64,000 nt of DNA from Martelella endophytica (GTDB lineage Bacteria > Pseudomonadota > Alphaproteobacteria > Rhizobiales > Rhizobiaceae), in assembly GCF_000960975.1 (NCBI RefSeq), contig NZ_CP010803.1:2011944-2075943 (forward strand), given 5' to 3'. The translations under genes and the position numbers were made by a program. The notes beneath the pieces are model-generated. The model was not told the origin of the DNA. It did no database searches and worked only from the letters and a program-made list of their open reading frames with translations. Shown piece by piece: positions 35,878-44,952 of the stretch (position 1 is its first letter; each line of letters starts with the position of its first letter).

Positions 35878-37482
35878 TCATATCCTGCCGAGGATGGCGT
35901 CAGCGATTCTCAGGCTGAGCGCACTCGCCGTCAGCGTGGAATTGGCAGTTGCGACCGTCGGCATCACCCCGGTGGAGGCCATGTAGAGATTTTCGAAGTC
36001 CCATGCACGCCCCACGTGGTCTGTCACCGAGGTGCCGGGATCATCGCCCATCGCCAGCGTTCCGGTGATATGTTGATTGTTGCTGTAGGAGCCTGGCTTC
36101 GAATAGCGCACATCAGTGGCGCCCAGCATGGAAGCGATATCCGCGTAGGCAGCCAACGAGACCTGCATCCCGCGCTCGACGTAGTCGTCGAAAGAGTAGG
36201 AAAAGGCTGGCACGGGCAGACCCAGAGCGTCCTTCTTCGTCTTGCTGAGCATGACGCGGTTGTTCGGGTCTGGAAGCTGCTCCAGCACGTTTTTGATGCT
36301 GAACTCATGCGAAGCGCGATAACGGATAGCATCGGCAAGTGCCTGGCCGGTGAGGCCCTCTTTGATTGCTGCTGCCGTCACGGAGGCAACACGTGAGGAG
36401 TTGGACAGGTCGATGCGGAAGGCTGCGTGTTCTGATCGGAAAAGACCGTCGCGCATCAGCTGAATCGAAGAAGGGCTCATTGGCCCGCGCCCCGGCCATA
36501 TCGGCTCATCGACGTAGAAGGTCGCCGAGTTTGACGGGTGATCCATCAAGTTTCGGCCGAGCTGATCATTGTTGTTACATAGGCCATTGGGGAAGGCGTC
36601 ATCGGCCGACATGAACAGGATTTTCGGGATTTCGATTGCATTGGCGGCAAGCACGAAGACATTGGCTTCGACCCGGTGAGAAGTCTTATCCCAGTCGTAG
36701 TAGTGAAGCGCAGTGATCCGACCTTTGCTGTCATGTTCAAGCTTGTAGACCACGGCTTTGGCAACGAGTTTCACGCCGGCGGCTTCGGCGGCGTCTGCGG
36801 AAAGGCCGCCGTGATACTGGGCATCAATCGGGCAGATCGGCATGCAATTGTTGTTGCCGCAGCACTGTGGGCGCCCGGCATAAGGCAGGCTGTTCCGGCC
36901 GGTCGTATTCGTCAGCACCTCGTATTTGGGCGCGAGGCGGGAGGTGACGCGTTCTTCGAGGTAGGACTTTGCTACGCCCGGCATTGGGAACGGTGCGCTG
37001 CGCGGCGAGTATTTCGCCATCTCTTCCGGCCCAGAAACGCCCCAGAGGATCTCAGCTTCCAGATAATAAGACTCAAGGTCATTGTAGGAGATCGGCCAGT
37101 CGCGGCCGATGCCATAGGTGGTTTTGATATGAAAATCATTCGGCAGCAAGCGCCAGGCCTGGGCTGCCCAGTGCCAGGTCGTTCCGCCGACGACGCGAAT
37201 ATACTCGGGCTTGTAGGGCTTCGGGCCGATCTGTTCGAGATAACCGTTGTCTGCAGGCTGATAGTCCGGGAAGGGCGCAAATTCCGAGTTTGGGTACGGC
37301 GCTATAAAATCGCCCTTACGCGGGGAGCGGCGGAAGTTAGCCACGATTTGGTCGCGCTGAATCCGCGGGCCGGCCTCCAGCATCAATACCTCGCGGCCTG
37401 CCAGCGCGAGCTTGCGCGCGAGAAGTGCGCCCACAATACCGGAACCAACTACGACCACGTCCGTAGAATTTGTCTTCGTCAT
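35878..37482 (-). CDS. GMC-type FAD dehydrogenase, large subunit of gluconate/sorbitol/fructose dehydrogenase-like complex
   Basis: 534-residue catalytic subunit oxidising a sugar, polyol or sugar acid at the periplasmic face. The Rossmann FAD motif VVVGSGIVGALLARKLA is at the N-terminus, GGTTWHWAAQAWRL is the family's flavin-contact region, and CCGNNNCMPICPIDA matches the Cys-rich segment that holds a 3Fe-4S cluster in fructose dehydrogenase-type enzymes. The C-terminal GMC domain has NQHITGTLAMG with the catalytic His and an Asn further on (TVATANSTLTASALSLRIAD). ATG 37482 is preferred to a TTG at 37497. It has no signal peptide and is probably co-exported by Tat with the small subunit. Confidence 0.93.
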   Translation of the reverse strand: MTKTNSTDVVVVGSGIVGALLARKLALAGREVLMLEAGPRIQRDQIVANFRRSPRKGDFIAPYPNSEFAPFPDYQPADNGYLEQIGPKPYKPEYIRVVGGTTWHWAAQAWRLLPNDFHIKTTYGIGRDWPISYNDLESYYLEAEILWGVSGPEEMAKYSPRSAPFPMPGVAKSYLEERVTSRLAPKYEVLTNTTGRNSLPYAGRPQCCGNNNCMPICPIDAQYHGGLSADAAEAAGVKLVAKAVVYKLEHDSKGRITALHYYDWDKTSHRVEANVFVLAANAIEIPKILFMSADDAFPNGLCNNNDQLGRNLMDHPSNSATFYVDEPIWPGRGPMSPSSIQLMRDGLFRSEHAAFRIDLSNSSRVASVTAAAIKEGLTGQALADAIRYRASHEFSIKNVLEQLPDPNNRVMLSKTKKDALGLPVPAFSYSFDDYVERGMQVSLAAYADIASMLGATDVRYSKPGSYSNNQHITGTLAMGDDPGTSVTDHVGRAWDFENLYMASTGVMPTVATANSTLTASALSLRIADAILGRI

Positions 37483-37512
37483 TGGAGAGACTTTCAAACT
37501 TCGGTTCAGTTT

Positions 37513-38028
37513 TCAGGCAGGTTTGTCAGCCCAGCTTCCATAGACGCCGTAGGCGTAACTCGGGGGGCTCAGCACGTCGGCGACAAGCCGGTTGGCAAGC
37601 GCCTGCGTATAGGTGACGCAAATCGCGTCGGCACCAATGCCTGCGATGCCTAGATACCAGCCAGTCAGTATTGTACCTGGGAGATCGTCGATCTCCACGT
37701 ATGCTGGGTCTATCGCGAGTTGGTGTGCCAGATCGGCTGCCAACGGATTTCTTGCAGAGATGAAATCGGCAAGCTTCGAAATCTTGCTCTGGAAAGCCGG
37801 ATCGGTCTTGGTGAAGGCTACCGACAACGCCTGGGCAAACTCCGGTGACAGGTCGGTTCTGCCAGTCAGGAACTTCGAGACCGAAATGAACTCCTCGTTT
37901 GGGCTTGCTTGCGGGGCCTTGGGCCAAGCGGAGAAGGGGAGTAGCGCAATGGCGCCGAGGGTCGCCGCGCTCTGGAGCAGTTTACGGCGACCGGTGTTGA
38001 TATGGGCAAGCGATTTCTGATGAAGCAT
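37513..38028 (-). CDS. small (Tat-signal) subunit of the FAD sugar/polyol dehydrogenase
   Basis: 171-residue subunit needed for export and maturation of the GMC subunit. A twin-arginine leader (TGRRKLLQSAATLGAIALL) opens the protein; the mature part ends with GWYLGIAG...YTQALANRLVADVL...YGSWADKP, typical of gluconate 2-dehydrogenase subunit 3/sorbitol dehydrogenase small subunits. AAAGG lies 8 bases before the ATG at 38028. First gene of the three-gene operon, 30 bases before the large subunit. Confidence 0.9.
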   Translation of the reverse strand: MLHQKSLAHINTGRRKLLQSAATLGAIALLPFSAWPKAPQASPNEEFISVSKFLTGRTDLSPEFAQALSVAFTKTDPAFQSKISKLADFISARNPLAADLAHQLAIDPAYVEIDDLPGTILTGWYLGIAGIGADAICVTYTQALANRLVADVLSPPSYAYGVYGSWADKPA

Positions 38029-38162
38029 GGCTGAACCTTTGAGCCTTCGGTCCTCATGCAATAAAACGCGCTAAAGTCTGCGAATTGTATTTTCCGACGT
38101 AAATCCTGCTCGACCTGCATCTCCGCGACGGCGGTGCCGCTGCGGCAACCAAGTGGGGAAGG

Positions 38163-39107
38163 CTAGGCTTTCCCGGCGCCGCCGGCCGCGCGCACGGCCA
38201 GCAGCATGCCGCCAACCACCAGAACAAGCCCTATGGCAAAGGACGGCGTAATGGCATTGCCCAGTATGATCACCGAAGAGACTATACCGATCAGCGGCAC
38301 GCCCAGCGTGAAGTTCGACATGGCGAAGGCCGTGATCCGACGACCATATTCGGCGGAAATGACGAAGCATGCCGATGTCGCAACCGGGCCGATGAAAAAC
38401 AACAGCTCAAGCAGTGAGCGATCAAAGCTGATACCGGTCGGCGCGCCTTCCAGCGCATAGGCAAAGCCGCTCAGGGGAATTGTTGCGATCAACATCTGCC
38501 AGGGAGCCAGAGACAGGGGCGAGGCAGTCCATTTGTGGCGTCGGATATGCAGAATAACGACCGACCAGCAGATCGCGCCGATCAGCAGAAAGGCGCAGCC
38601 GATGAGGGTCTGTGGATCCGACCAGTCCAGTTCGAGGGGCGAACAGATGATGGCAACGCCGACAAGCCCGACGCCAAGCGCGCCCAGTTGCCGGCCGGAC
38701 GGGGCCTGACGGAACATCAGCCAGCCCATGACAACGGCCCAGAGCGGCGTTGTGTAGGCCAGCAAAACGGCGCGGCTGGTATCTGTGTGGGTCATTGCGA
38801 CCATGCCGAGCCCGGTAAAGGCCATCATCTGCAGCAGGCCCATGCTGGCGACGATCGGCCAGTCCGGCTTTGGCGGAAACCGCAGTTTGCCGCGCAGCGC
38901 CACGAAGACAAACAGGCAAAGCGCGGCACTGCCAAACCGCAATGCAGCGAGCCAGAGCGGCGGCACAACGCCAAGCGCAAGCTTCGTCGCCGGCCAGCTC
39001 AGCCCCCACAGAAGCACCATGGCAGCGAGCCAGAGAAACGTCTCTGTTTTCGTGTCACGCTTTCTGACAGGCGGCTTTTGCAGCGTGCAGTCCTGGCACA
39101 GGCTCAT
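38163..39107 (-). CDS. DMT superfamily (EamA) transporter
   Basis: About 314 residues, ten predicted helices in two EamA repeats (AAMVLLWGLSWPATKLAL and LLIGAICWSVVILHIRRH open the repeats). Probably exports an amino acid or related compound. The N-terminal MSLCQDCTLQ has two Cys in a CxxC pair before the first helix, which is unusual. Start at 39107 has GGAG 8 bases upstream. It is divergent from an Lrp/AsnC regulator, a common exporter/regulator arrangement for amino acid efflux. Confidence 0.88.
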   Translation of the reverse strand: MSLCQDCTLQKPPVRKRDTKTETFLWLAAMVLLWGLSWPATKLALGVVPPLWLAALRFGSAALCLFVFVALRGKLRFPPKPDWPIVASMGLLQMMAFTGLGMVAMTHTDTSRAVLLAYTTPLWAVVMGWLMFRQAPSGRQLGALGVGLVGVAIICSPLELDWSDPQTLIGCAFLLIGAICWSVVILHIRRHKWTASPLSLAPWQMLIATIPLSGFAYALEGAPTGISFDRSLLELLFFIGPVATSACFVISAEYGRRITAFAMSNFTLGVPLIGIVSSVIILGNAITPSFAIGLVLVVGGMLLAVRAAGGAGKA

Positions 39108-39232
39108 GCAGATCACTCCGGTTTCAGGAAGCAGAAATTATTCCGGAATGGAAGGAATTTCTCTTCTCAGTTTTTCAATTTTGAAGGAGAATCGGTTATC
39201 TGTTTCGATATTGTATGAAAATGAGGGTAATC

Positions 39233-39718
39233 ATGCCGACCGTCTTTCCGGCGCTCGATGCGGCAAGTCTGCGCATCCTTGACGAGCTCCAGCGCAATTC
39301 GGAAATCAGCAATGCCGAGCTTGCGGAAAAGGTGGGGCTTTCCGCGTCGCCATGCTGGCGGCGTGTTTCGGAAATGCGCGCAGCCGGCATCATCCGTGGG
39401 GCGGTGACACTGGTTGATCCTTTGAAACTTGGCCTTGCCGTCAATGTCTTCGTGCATGTGACGCTGGCCAGACAGGACAGGGAAACGCTGGAGGTTTTCA
39501 CCAGCGCGGTAAGCGGACGCCCCGAGGTGATGGAATGCTATCTGATGACCGGCGAGGCGGATTTCCTGCTGCGCGTCGTCATCGAGGATCTGATCAAATA
39601 TCAGGCCTTCGTGCTGGAATGCCTGACGCAGATCCCCGGTGTGGCCAATATCCGCTCGAGCTTCGCCCTTGATCAGGTCAAATATACCACCGCCCTGCCG
39701 ACAGGGCATCTGCGCTGA
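39233..39718 (+). CDS. Lrp/AsnC family transcriptional regulator
   Basis: 161 residues: an N-terminal HTH (LRILDELQRNSEISNAELAEKVGLSASPCWRRVSEM) and a C-terminal RAM ligand/oligomerisation domain (FVHVTLARQD...ECYLMTGEADFLLRVVI). Such proteins sense amino acids. The ATG at 39233 has GAGGG upstream and is preferred to ATG 39215 and 39221. The 125-base divergent space with the DMT transporter (AT-rich around 39140-39210) is the probable operator, so the exporter is the likely target. Confidence 0.92.
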   Translation: MPTVFPALDAASLRILDELQRNSEISNAELAEKVGLSASPCWRRVSEMRAAGIIRGAVTLVDPLKLGLAVNVFVHVTLARQDRETLEVFTSAVSGRPEVMECYLMTGEADFLLRVVIEDLIKYQAFVLECLTQIPGVANIRSSFALDQVKYTTALPTGHLR

Positions 39719-39730
39719 GAGCGGGCGGGG

Positions 39731-40096
39731 TCACGCCGTCAGCGCGTCTTCGCGATAGCGGCTGCGCGCGGCGTCCACCTGATCGCCGAACTGCTCTGAC
39801 CAGGCGACAAGCGCGAGGACCGGCGCCTCGATCGAATGGCCGAGCTGCGTAACCCTGTATTCAACGGCAAGCCGCCCTTTGGTGAAGACGTGGCGCTCCA
39901 CAAGGCCGTTCATTTCAAGCCGTCTGAGGCAGGCCGCAAGGCTTTTCTGCGAAACTGCGGGCAAGGCTCTTCGCAGGGCATTGAAACGTGCCGCACCGCC
40001 ACTGTCGCACAGCGCTCCAAGTGCCGGAACGGTCCATCTGTCCGACAGGATGTCGAGTAATACCCGGGTGCGGTCGAGTTCGATGGCGTTGCTCAC
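39731..40096 (-). CDS. HxlR family transcriptional regulator
   Basis: 121-residue winged-helix protein (DUF24): LDILSDRWTVPALGALCDSGG, FNALRRALPAVSQKSLAACLRRLEMNGLVER and VEYRVTQLGHSIEAPVLALVAWSE are the family's core. It lacks the conserved N-terminal redox Cys of many HxlR proteins. The start is GTG at 40096, with GGAGG 8 bases upstream; the open frame to 40126 has no RBS. Divergent from the metallo-beta-lactamase-fold gene, with inverted repeats in between. Confidence 0.9.
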   Translation of the reverse strand: MSNAIELDRTRVLLDILSDRWTVPALGALCDSGGAARFNALRRALPAVSQKSLAACLRRLEMNGLVERHVFTKGRLAVEYRVTQLGHSIEAPVLALVAWSEQFGDQVDAARSRYREDALTA

Positions 40097-40112
40097 AATG
40101 GTTACCTCCACT

Positions 40113-40150
40113 GCACCTGATGGCATGAAGGTGCGTAATTTACATCAGGT
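40113..40150. promoter_or_regulatory. nested inverted repeats, candidate HxlR operator
   Basis: Two interleaved palindromes in the 109-base divergent gap: GCACCT (40113-40118) with AGGTGC (40129-40134), and ACCTGATG (40115-40122) with CATCAGGT (40143-40150). A possible -10 TACTAT lies near 40161. The element could serve both the regulator and the hydrolase gene. Confidence 0.6.
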
Positions 40151-40205
40151 TTCCGTTAGATACTATAGATGCGATCTGAATTTTTCGCATGATGGAGACT
40201 GAAGA

Positions 40206-41063
40206 ATGGATAGTGTTGCCGATACGCGCCCCGATGCCGGTTCCGCCGCGATGCAGCTTGGCGAAATGGAGGTTCAAGCCCTCAGGGATGGCTGCTTCGA
40301 GCTGCCGGCAAGTTATATGCGGGCGCCGGACGTCGTGCCGGACGAGGTGCCGGACGCCGGGGATGGCCGGATGATGCATCTTGATGTCAACGCCTTTCTC
40401 ATCCGCACAAAGAGCGAGAACCTTCTGGTTGACACCGGCGGCGGCTACCGGCTGGAGAAAGACGCCAACCGGTTGTTGCCGGCGCTGGCGGCGGCAGGGC
40501 TTGCGCCGGGCGATATCGACACCGTGCTCATCACCCATATTCATCCCGATCACACCAGCGGGCTTGTCGGAAGGGCGGGGGAAGCGATCTTCCCGCGGGC
40601 CCGCGTCAGGGTGCACCGCGATGAACTGGCCTTCTGGCGCAGCAGCGAGAATGCGTCCCGTGCGCCTGACGGGCAGGCGTTTCAGTTTCAGTGGGCGGTG
40701 GAGGCCTTTGCACCGTATGACGGACGGATCGACGTCTTCACAGAGGGCCCGGTTCTTCCCGGCATCCGCGCCATATCGCTGTTCGGGCATACGCCGTTTC
40801 ACAGTGGCTTCGTCATCGATGGCGGCGACCGGCAGCTGCTGATCTGGGGGGACTGCGTGCACGACATCGGTCTGCAGGCGGCACGGCCGGAGATCGGTTT
40901 TGCCATGGATATGGATGCCGCAATGGCCGAGGCGGCGCGCCGGAAGGCCTTTTCCATGGCCGCCGATGACGGACTTCTGGTTGCCGGAATGCATGTCGCG
41001 TTTCCCGGTTTCGGAACAATCAGCAGACATGGCACGGGCTTCGTCTTCAAGCCGGCGGTCTGA
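40206..41063 (+). CDS. MBL-fold metallohydrolase
   Basis: 285 residues with the metallo-beta-lactamase zinc motif HIHPDHTSG (His-x-His-x-Asp-His), a central LFGHTPFHSGFVI with a further His, WGDCVHD with the bridging Asp, and a late MHVAFPGFG His. The fold covers lactonases, thioesterases and sulfatases; the N-terminal long strand region and HxxxH spacing recall AHL lactonase-like and YtnP-like enzymes, but the substrate is not known. Divergent from an HxlR regulator. Confidence 0.87.
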   Translation: MDSVADTRPDAGSAAMQLGEMEVQALRDGCFELPASYMRAPDVVPDEVPDAGDGRMMHLDVNAFLIRTKSENLLVDTGGGYRLEKDANRLLPALAAAGLAPGDIDTVLITHIHPDHTSGLVGRAGEAIFPRARVRVHRDELAFWRSSENASRAPDGQAFQFQWAVEAFAPYDGRIDVFTEGPVLPGIRAISLFGHTPFHSGFVIDGGDRQLLIWGDCVHDIGLQAARPEIGFAMDMDAAMAEAARRKAFSMAADDGLLVAGMHVAFPGFGTISRHGTGFVFKPAV

Positions 41064-41125
41064 CCCTTTTGAAATGAGACGGCGTGCCCGGAACGGCTGA
41101 CCGTGCCGGGCACGCCGGTCGGGCG

Positions 41126-42322
41126 TCAGGCCCTGCGGGCGAGAGAATATTCGATCGCAAGGGCAATGACCTCGGCGAGGGCTGCGGCAATGGCGATGCC
41201 CCAGACGATCTGCCAGGAGAGTATTTCGGCACCGGCAGCACTGCCGATCGAGAAGCCGAGATACATGGTCGACGTATTGAGCGCTAGCGAGACCGAAGCC
41301 TGCTGCGGCGGGCCGGCAGCAATCAGCCGCGCCATCTGGGCGGGGAAAAAGGACCAGACGCTGAACCCCCACAGCGCGATGGCCGCCAGAACCGGCACCA
41401 GGGCGAATTGCGCCGGCAGCAGCGCCGAAACCGCCATGACCGCGAAGGCGACAGCCAGCGCCACGAGCGAGCCGGCGACGACGTGGTTTGAGCCGAAGCG
41501 GTCGTTGAGCGTGCCGCCCACCGTCACGCCGATGGCGGCGGCAATGCCCCACATCGACACGGTGGCGCTGATGCCATTGGCGGAAAGGCCGAGGATATCC
41601 GTCAGATAGGGCGCGATATAGGGATAGGCGGTATAGGCGCCGATCGACCAGAACAGCGAGACCGAAAGCAGTCTCAGAATTGCCGGTTTGCGGAAAACGC
41701 CGAGCCGCTCGGACAGGCTGGCAACGGCAATATGCATGCCGGCATTGCCGGCAATGCCGCTGAAAATGCCGATGATCGCGACACAGCCCATCACGGCCAC
41801 CGCCAGAAACGTGGCGCGCCAGCCGAAGGCATGGCCGACAATGGCGCCGAGCGGCAGGCCAAGCGCGATGGCAATCGTCATGCCGCCGCTGACAACCGCC
41901 AGCGCCCGGCCGCGCATTTCGGGTCTGACAATGACCCCGGCCAGCCCGTTGGCGCCCGGAACGTAGAGCCCGGAGGCAATGGCCATCAGAATACGGGCAA
42001 GCATCAGCATGGCGAAGCCGGAGGAAAAGGCGGCAATGAAATTGCCGGCGGTAAAGATCAGCATGGCGACGATCAGGGTTTCCCTGCGTCTGAGCCGTGC
42101 CGTCAGTACGGTGGAGATCGGCGAGCTCAGGGCCATGACCAGCGTGAAGACCACGATCAGAAGCGCGGTGGCCGGTACGCTCTTGCCGAAATCGGCGGCA
42201 ATGCGCGGTAGCAACGGTGCGATCATGAACCCTTCGGTCCCGATCGCGAACGTGCCGAGCGCGAGGAAATAGGCCGGAATGAGCGACGATGGCGCCTCGG
42301 CCGGTTTGGTTTGCTGCAGCAT
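41126..42322 (-). CDS. MFS transporter, AraJ/YdhP-type sugar/drug exporter family
   Basis: 398 residues, twelve predicted helices. FAIGTEGFMIAPLLPRIAADF and PISTVLTARLRRRETLIVAMLIF (motif A-like) match the AraJ/YdhP/PbuE exporter group. The ATG at 42322 has AAGGA 7 bases upstream; ATGs at 42337 and 42346 are less well placed. Converges on the MBL-fold gene. Substrate unknown. Confidence 0.88.
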   Translation of the reverse strand: MLQQTKPAEAPSSLIPAYFLALGTFAIGTEGFMIAPLLPRIAADFGKSVPATALLIVVFTLVMALSSPISTVLTARLRRRETLIVAMLIFTAGNFIAAFSSGFAMLMLARILMAIASGLYVPGANGLAGVIVRPEMRGRALAVVSGGMTIAIALGLPLGAIVGHAFGWRATFLAVAVMGCVAIIGIFSGIAGNAGMHIAVASLSERLGVFRKPAILRLLSVSLFWSIGAYTAYPYIAPYLTDILGLSANGISATVSMWGIAAAIGVTVGGTLNDRFGSNHVVAGSLVALAVAFAVMAVSALLPAQFALVPVLAAIALWGFSVWSFFPAQMARLIAAGPPQQASVSLALNTSTMYLGFSIGSAAGAEILSWQIVWGIAIAAALAEVIALAIEYSLARRA

Positions 42323-42489
42323 GAGGAGTTCCTTCATCGCGCGCAATACCCGGCAGTGCGCGCGATGCGCAAGCGGGCTGGCTTATCTGGTCCGGGGCCT
42401 GCAACCTTCGGTCAAACAAGCGCGCTACACGGGTTAAACGGTCCTGAGCGCCACGCCCCCGGACGGGCGCATGGTGCTCGGCACGATCA

Positions 42490-43248
42490 TCAGACGGGAA
42501 TGGGATTGGCGATCATTTCGGCGTTGAAGCCGTTGACCATGGCGTGCTCGCCAATGCCCGGATTGTCACGGATGGCGCGGATTTCCTCGACGAAAATCTC
42601 CTCGTCATCGCTGGCCAGTCCGGCCATCGTCTTTTCGATGAACACTTCGAGCGGCATGGCGCGCGGATCGCCGCTCTTCTTGATCAGGTCGGTATCCACC
42701 CATGGCGGTGCGATTTCCTGAACACCGACATTGGTGTCGCGCAGCATGAACCGCTGCGACATCGCGTAGGAGTGCAGCGCTGCCTTGGATGCCGAATAGA
42801 CGGCGGTGACGGCGAGCGGCACATAGGCCAGAACCGAGGTGTTGTGGATGATGGTGGCGCGCGGCTGGCGCTTCAGGTGCTCGATTAGCGCCGAAGTCAG
42901 GCGGATCGGGCCGAGAAGATTGGTGTCGATGATCCGGCGCGAAACGGTGTCGTCGATTTTGACCGCAGGGTCGTCAAACGGCATGATCCCGGCATTGTTG
43001 ATCAGAACATTGAGACGCGGATAGGCGGCGACAAGCTCCGCAGCCGTGTCATGAATGTCGGCCGGATCCGTGATGTCGAGTGTGATACCATCCATGCCAG
43101 GATTGGCGGCGGTCACCTCGTCAATCAGCGCTTTTCTGCGTCCGGCGATAATGACCTTGTTGCCGAGGGCGTGGAAGGCTTCGGCCACCGCCCGGCCAAT
43201 GCCCGATGTGCCGCCGGTGATGAAGATGGTGTTGTCGTTCATGTTCAT
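42490..43248 (-). CDS. short-chain dehydrogenase/reductase (DltE-like)
   Basis: 252 residues. NAD(P)-binding TGGTSGIGRAVAEAF, structural NNAGI, catalytic Ser in HNTSVLAYVP and YSASK. The sequence belongs to the classical SDRs with a DltE-like C-terminus. A purine-rich stretch (AAAAAAGGAGAACTACC) precedes the ATG. Downstream of the AhpD-like gene but separated by about 140 bases and a hairpin, so probably its own transcript. Confidence 0.9.
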   Translation of the reverse strand: MNMNDNTIFITGGTSGIGRAVAEAFHALGNKVIIAGRRKALIDEVTAANPGMDGITLDITDPADIHDTAAELVAAYPRLNVLINNAGIMPFDDPAVKIDDTVSRRIIDTNLLGPIRLTSALIEHLKRQPRATIIHNTSVLAYVPLAVTAVYSASKAALHSYAMSQRFMLRDTNVGVQEIAPPWVDTDLIKKSGDPRAMPLEVFIEKTMAGLASDDEEIFVEEIRAIRDNPGIGEHAMVNGFNAEMIANPIPV

Positions 43249-43345
43249 GGTAGTTCTCCTTTTTTAAGGTCAGCCCGTCCCGTGCCGCGACCGGACCAGC
43301 CGGAAGGGCATCAAGGCATTGTGGTTGTGAAATCGGGGTAGGGGT

Positions 43346-43368
43346 GGACGGAGCCTCGGGCTCCGTCC
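43346..43368 (-). terminator. hairpin after the AhpD-like gene
   Basis: GGACGGAGCC (43346-43355) pairs perfectly with GGCTCCGTCC (43359-43368) with a 3-base loop, 20 bases past the stop codon. No T tract on the minus strand. Confidence 0.65.
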
Positions 43369-43388
43369 TTCATCGCGTCGTGCGGGGC

Positions 43389-43931
43389 TCAGGCAGCCAT
43401 GCGCTCGACCTTCGGAAAATCGAGCGTCGTGCCGACGATGTTGTTGACGCTGTTTGTCAGGATGCTGACAGCGACATGCGCAATGGTCTCGAGAATTTCG
43501 GCGTCGGAGACGCCGTAGGCGCGGGCGGCTTCAAGCGCCGGCGTGGCGTCCTGGCCATGGGTGGCATTGATCGCGAGCGCAAGCTCGAGCACTGCCTGCG
43601 CATGGCCGTCGGATGAACGCCCGGCCTGTGCGGCGGCGCGGTCTTCGGCGCTGACGCCAGCGGCGCGGGCAGCGCCCGTATGGGCGGCGAGACAGTAATC
43701 GCAGCCATTGGCGGCGGCCACGGCGATGGCGATCAGTTCGCGCGTCGCGGCGGGCAGAACGCCCTTGCGCAGGGTGGCGCCGGAACCGGTATAGACATCA
43801 AGCGCCGCCGGTGCGTTGGCCAGCACGCGATAAAGATTGGGCACCATGCCCATGGACGCCTTCGTCCTGGCGAAGATCTCGGCCACATGCGGTGTGATCT
43901 GCTCGTCGGTAAGCGGTTCGATTGCAGACAT
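43389..43931 (-). CDS. carboxymuconolactone decarboxylase/AhpD-like family protein
   Basis: 180-residue all-helical protein of the CMD/AhpD superfamily. The redox-type motif CDYCLAAH (CxxC then His three residues on) is intact, preceded by LPAATRELIAIAVAAANG. Such proteins act as alkylhydroperoxidases reducing organic peroxides. AAGGAG precedes the ATG. It is 90 bases downstream of the alpha/beta hydrolase gene in the same direction, so co-transcription is possible. Confidence 0.88.
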   Translation of the reverse strand: MSAIEPLTDEQITPHVAEIFARTKASMGMVPNLYRVLANAPAALDVYTGSGATLRKGVLPAATRELIAIAVAAANGCDYCLAAHTGAARAAGVSAEDRAAAQAGRSSDGHAQAVLELALAINATHGQDATPALEAARAYGVSDAEILETIAHVAVSILTNSVNNIVGTTLDFPKVERMAA

Positions 43932-44021
43932 GTCATTCTCCTTGTCATAGGGCGGTTCGCGATCTTCCCGGAAAGGAATAAGAGCGCCGCCGTCGGGTTA
44001 AAAGTGCGGCAAAAGAGCGTT

Positions 44022-44840
44022 TCAGCCTTGTAGGAAGCGCTCAATTTCAGCGACGAAGTCATCGATCTCCTGAAACAGGAAGGCGTGGCCGGCATCGGGA
44101 TAGAGCAGCAGCTTGGCGTCGGGGGCTGTCTGGGACAGCACATATGAGCGATAGGCGGGGATCATCACGTCATGCGCGCCATTGGCCACCAGAACCGGCA
44201 GTTTCAGTTCACGCGCCCGGTGCAGGATGCCGGGCCAGGCCGAAATTGCCTTCACCTGTCTGACGAAGGATTCGGCGGTGACCCTCGGACCGCGCGCCCT
44301 CTGACCGAGGACACGGGAAAGCGACGCCCGGCCGGCAGAGACGGCGCAGTCCGTCTCGGGATAGAACAGGAAGAGGAAGTCATCTTCCCCGTTTTCCGGC
44401 CGGGTCATGACCGACGCCACGCGCGGATGCGGTTGCGGTCCGTCGGCGATCGGGCCCGGGCTGGAGCCGGCAACGATCAGCCGGCGGACCATGTGCGGAA
44501 AATCAAGTGCGAACTGCTGCGCGATGGCGCCGCCGAGCGACCAGCCGAGAAGGTCGATCTGCGCGAGGTTGATCGTGACGAGAAAATCAGCCGCCACCGC
44601 CGCCATGCCGGCCACCGTTTCCGGGACCTGGCCACCGGAACGGCCAATACCGGCGCTGTCGAAACGGATAACCCGGCGATTGGCCGAAAGTCCGGTTATG
44701 AAGGCTGGGTCCCAGTCGTCCATCGTGCCGCGGAAGCGCTGGAACAACACCAGCGGCAGGCCGCCTTCGGGACCGCTGGCCTGCCAGGCGATCCGGCCGT
44801 GGCGGGTTTCGGCATGGCGTATCATCGGGGTTGTCGTCAT
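44022..44840 (-). CDS. alpha/beta hydrolase
   Basis: 272 residues. The nucleophile elbow is GWSLGGAI (Ser), an oxyanion-hole region precedes (VLFQRFRGTMDDWD, where HG is replaced by RF), the acid is in ANGAHDVMIP, and the base His in DAGHAFLF. The common HGxxG oxyanion motif is changed to QRFRG, which is found in one hydrolase subgroup. It sits between the AhpD-like gene and a GlxA-type regulator in the same direction. Substrate unknown. Confidence 0.87.
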   Translation of the reverse strand: MTTTPMIRHAETRHGRIAWQASGPEGGLPLVLFQRFRGTMDDWDPAFITGLSANRRVIRFDSAGIGRSGGQVPETVAGMAAVAADFLVTINLAQIDLLGWSLGGAIAQQFALDFPHMVRRLIVAGSSPGPIADGPQPHPRVASVMTRPENGEDDFLFLFYPETDCAVSAGRASLSRVLGQRARGPRVTAESFVRQVKAISAWPGILHRARELKLPVLVANGAHDVMIPAYRSYVLSQTAPDAKLLLYPDAGHAFLFQEIDDFVAEIERFLQG

Positions 44841-44952
44841 CTGTCTGTCTCCTGAGGGCCGCCCCTTGGGGATGGCTGCGATGACAGAGAGATAGGCGCG
44901 AAGGCTTTTGTCTCAAAAGACGTATAAGCGTCATTTCAGGACATTGGCGCCG

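Noticed and set aside
40140..42419. 759-codon minus-strand frame across the MBL and MFS genes
   Set aside because: It crosses two genes with clear motifs in other frames and shows only Arg/His-rich shadow sequence.
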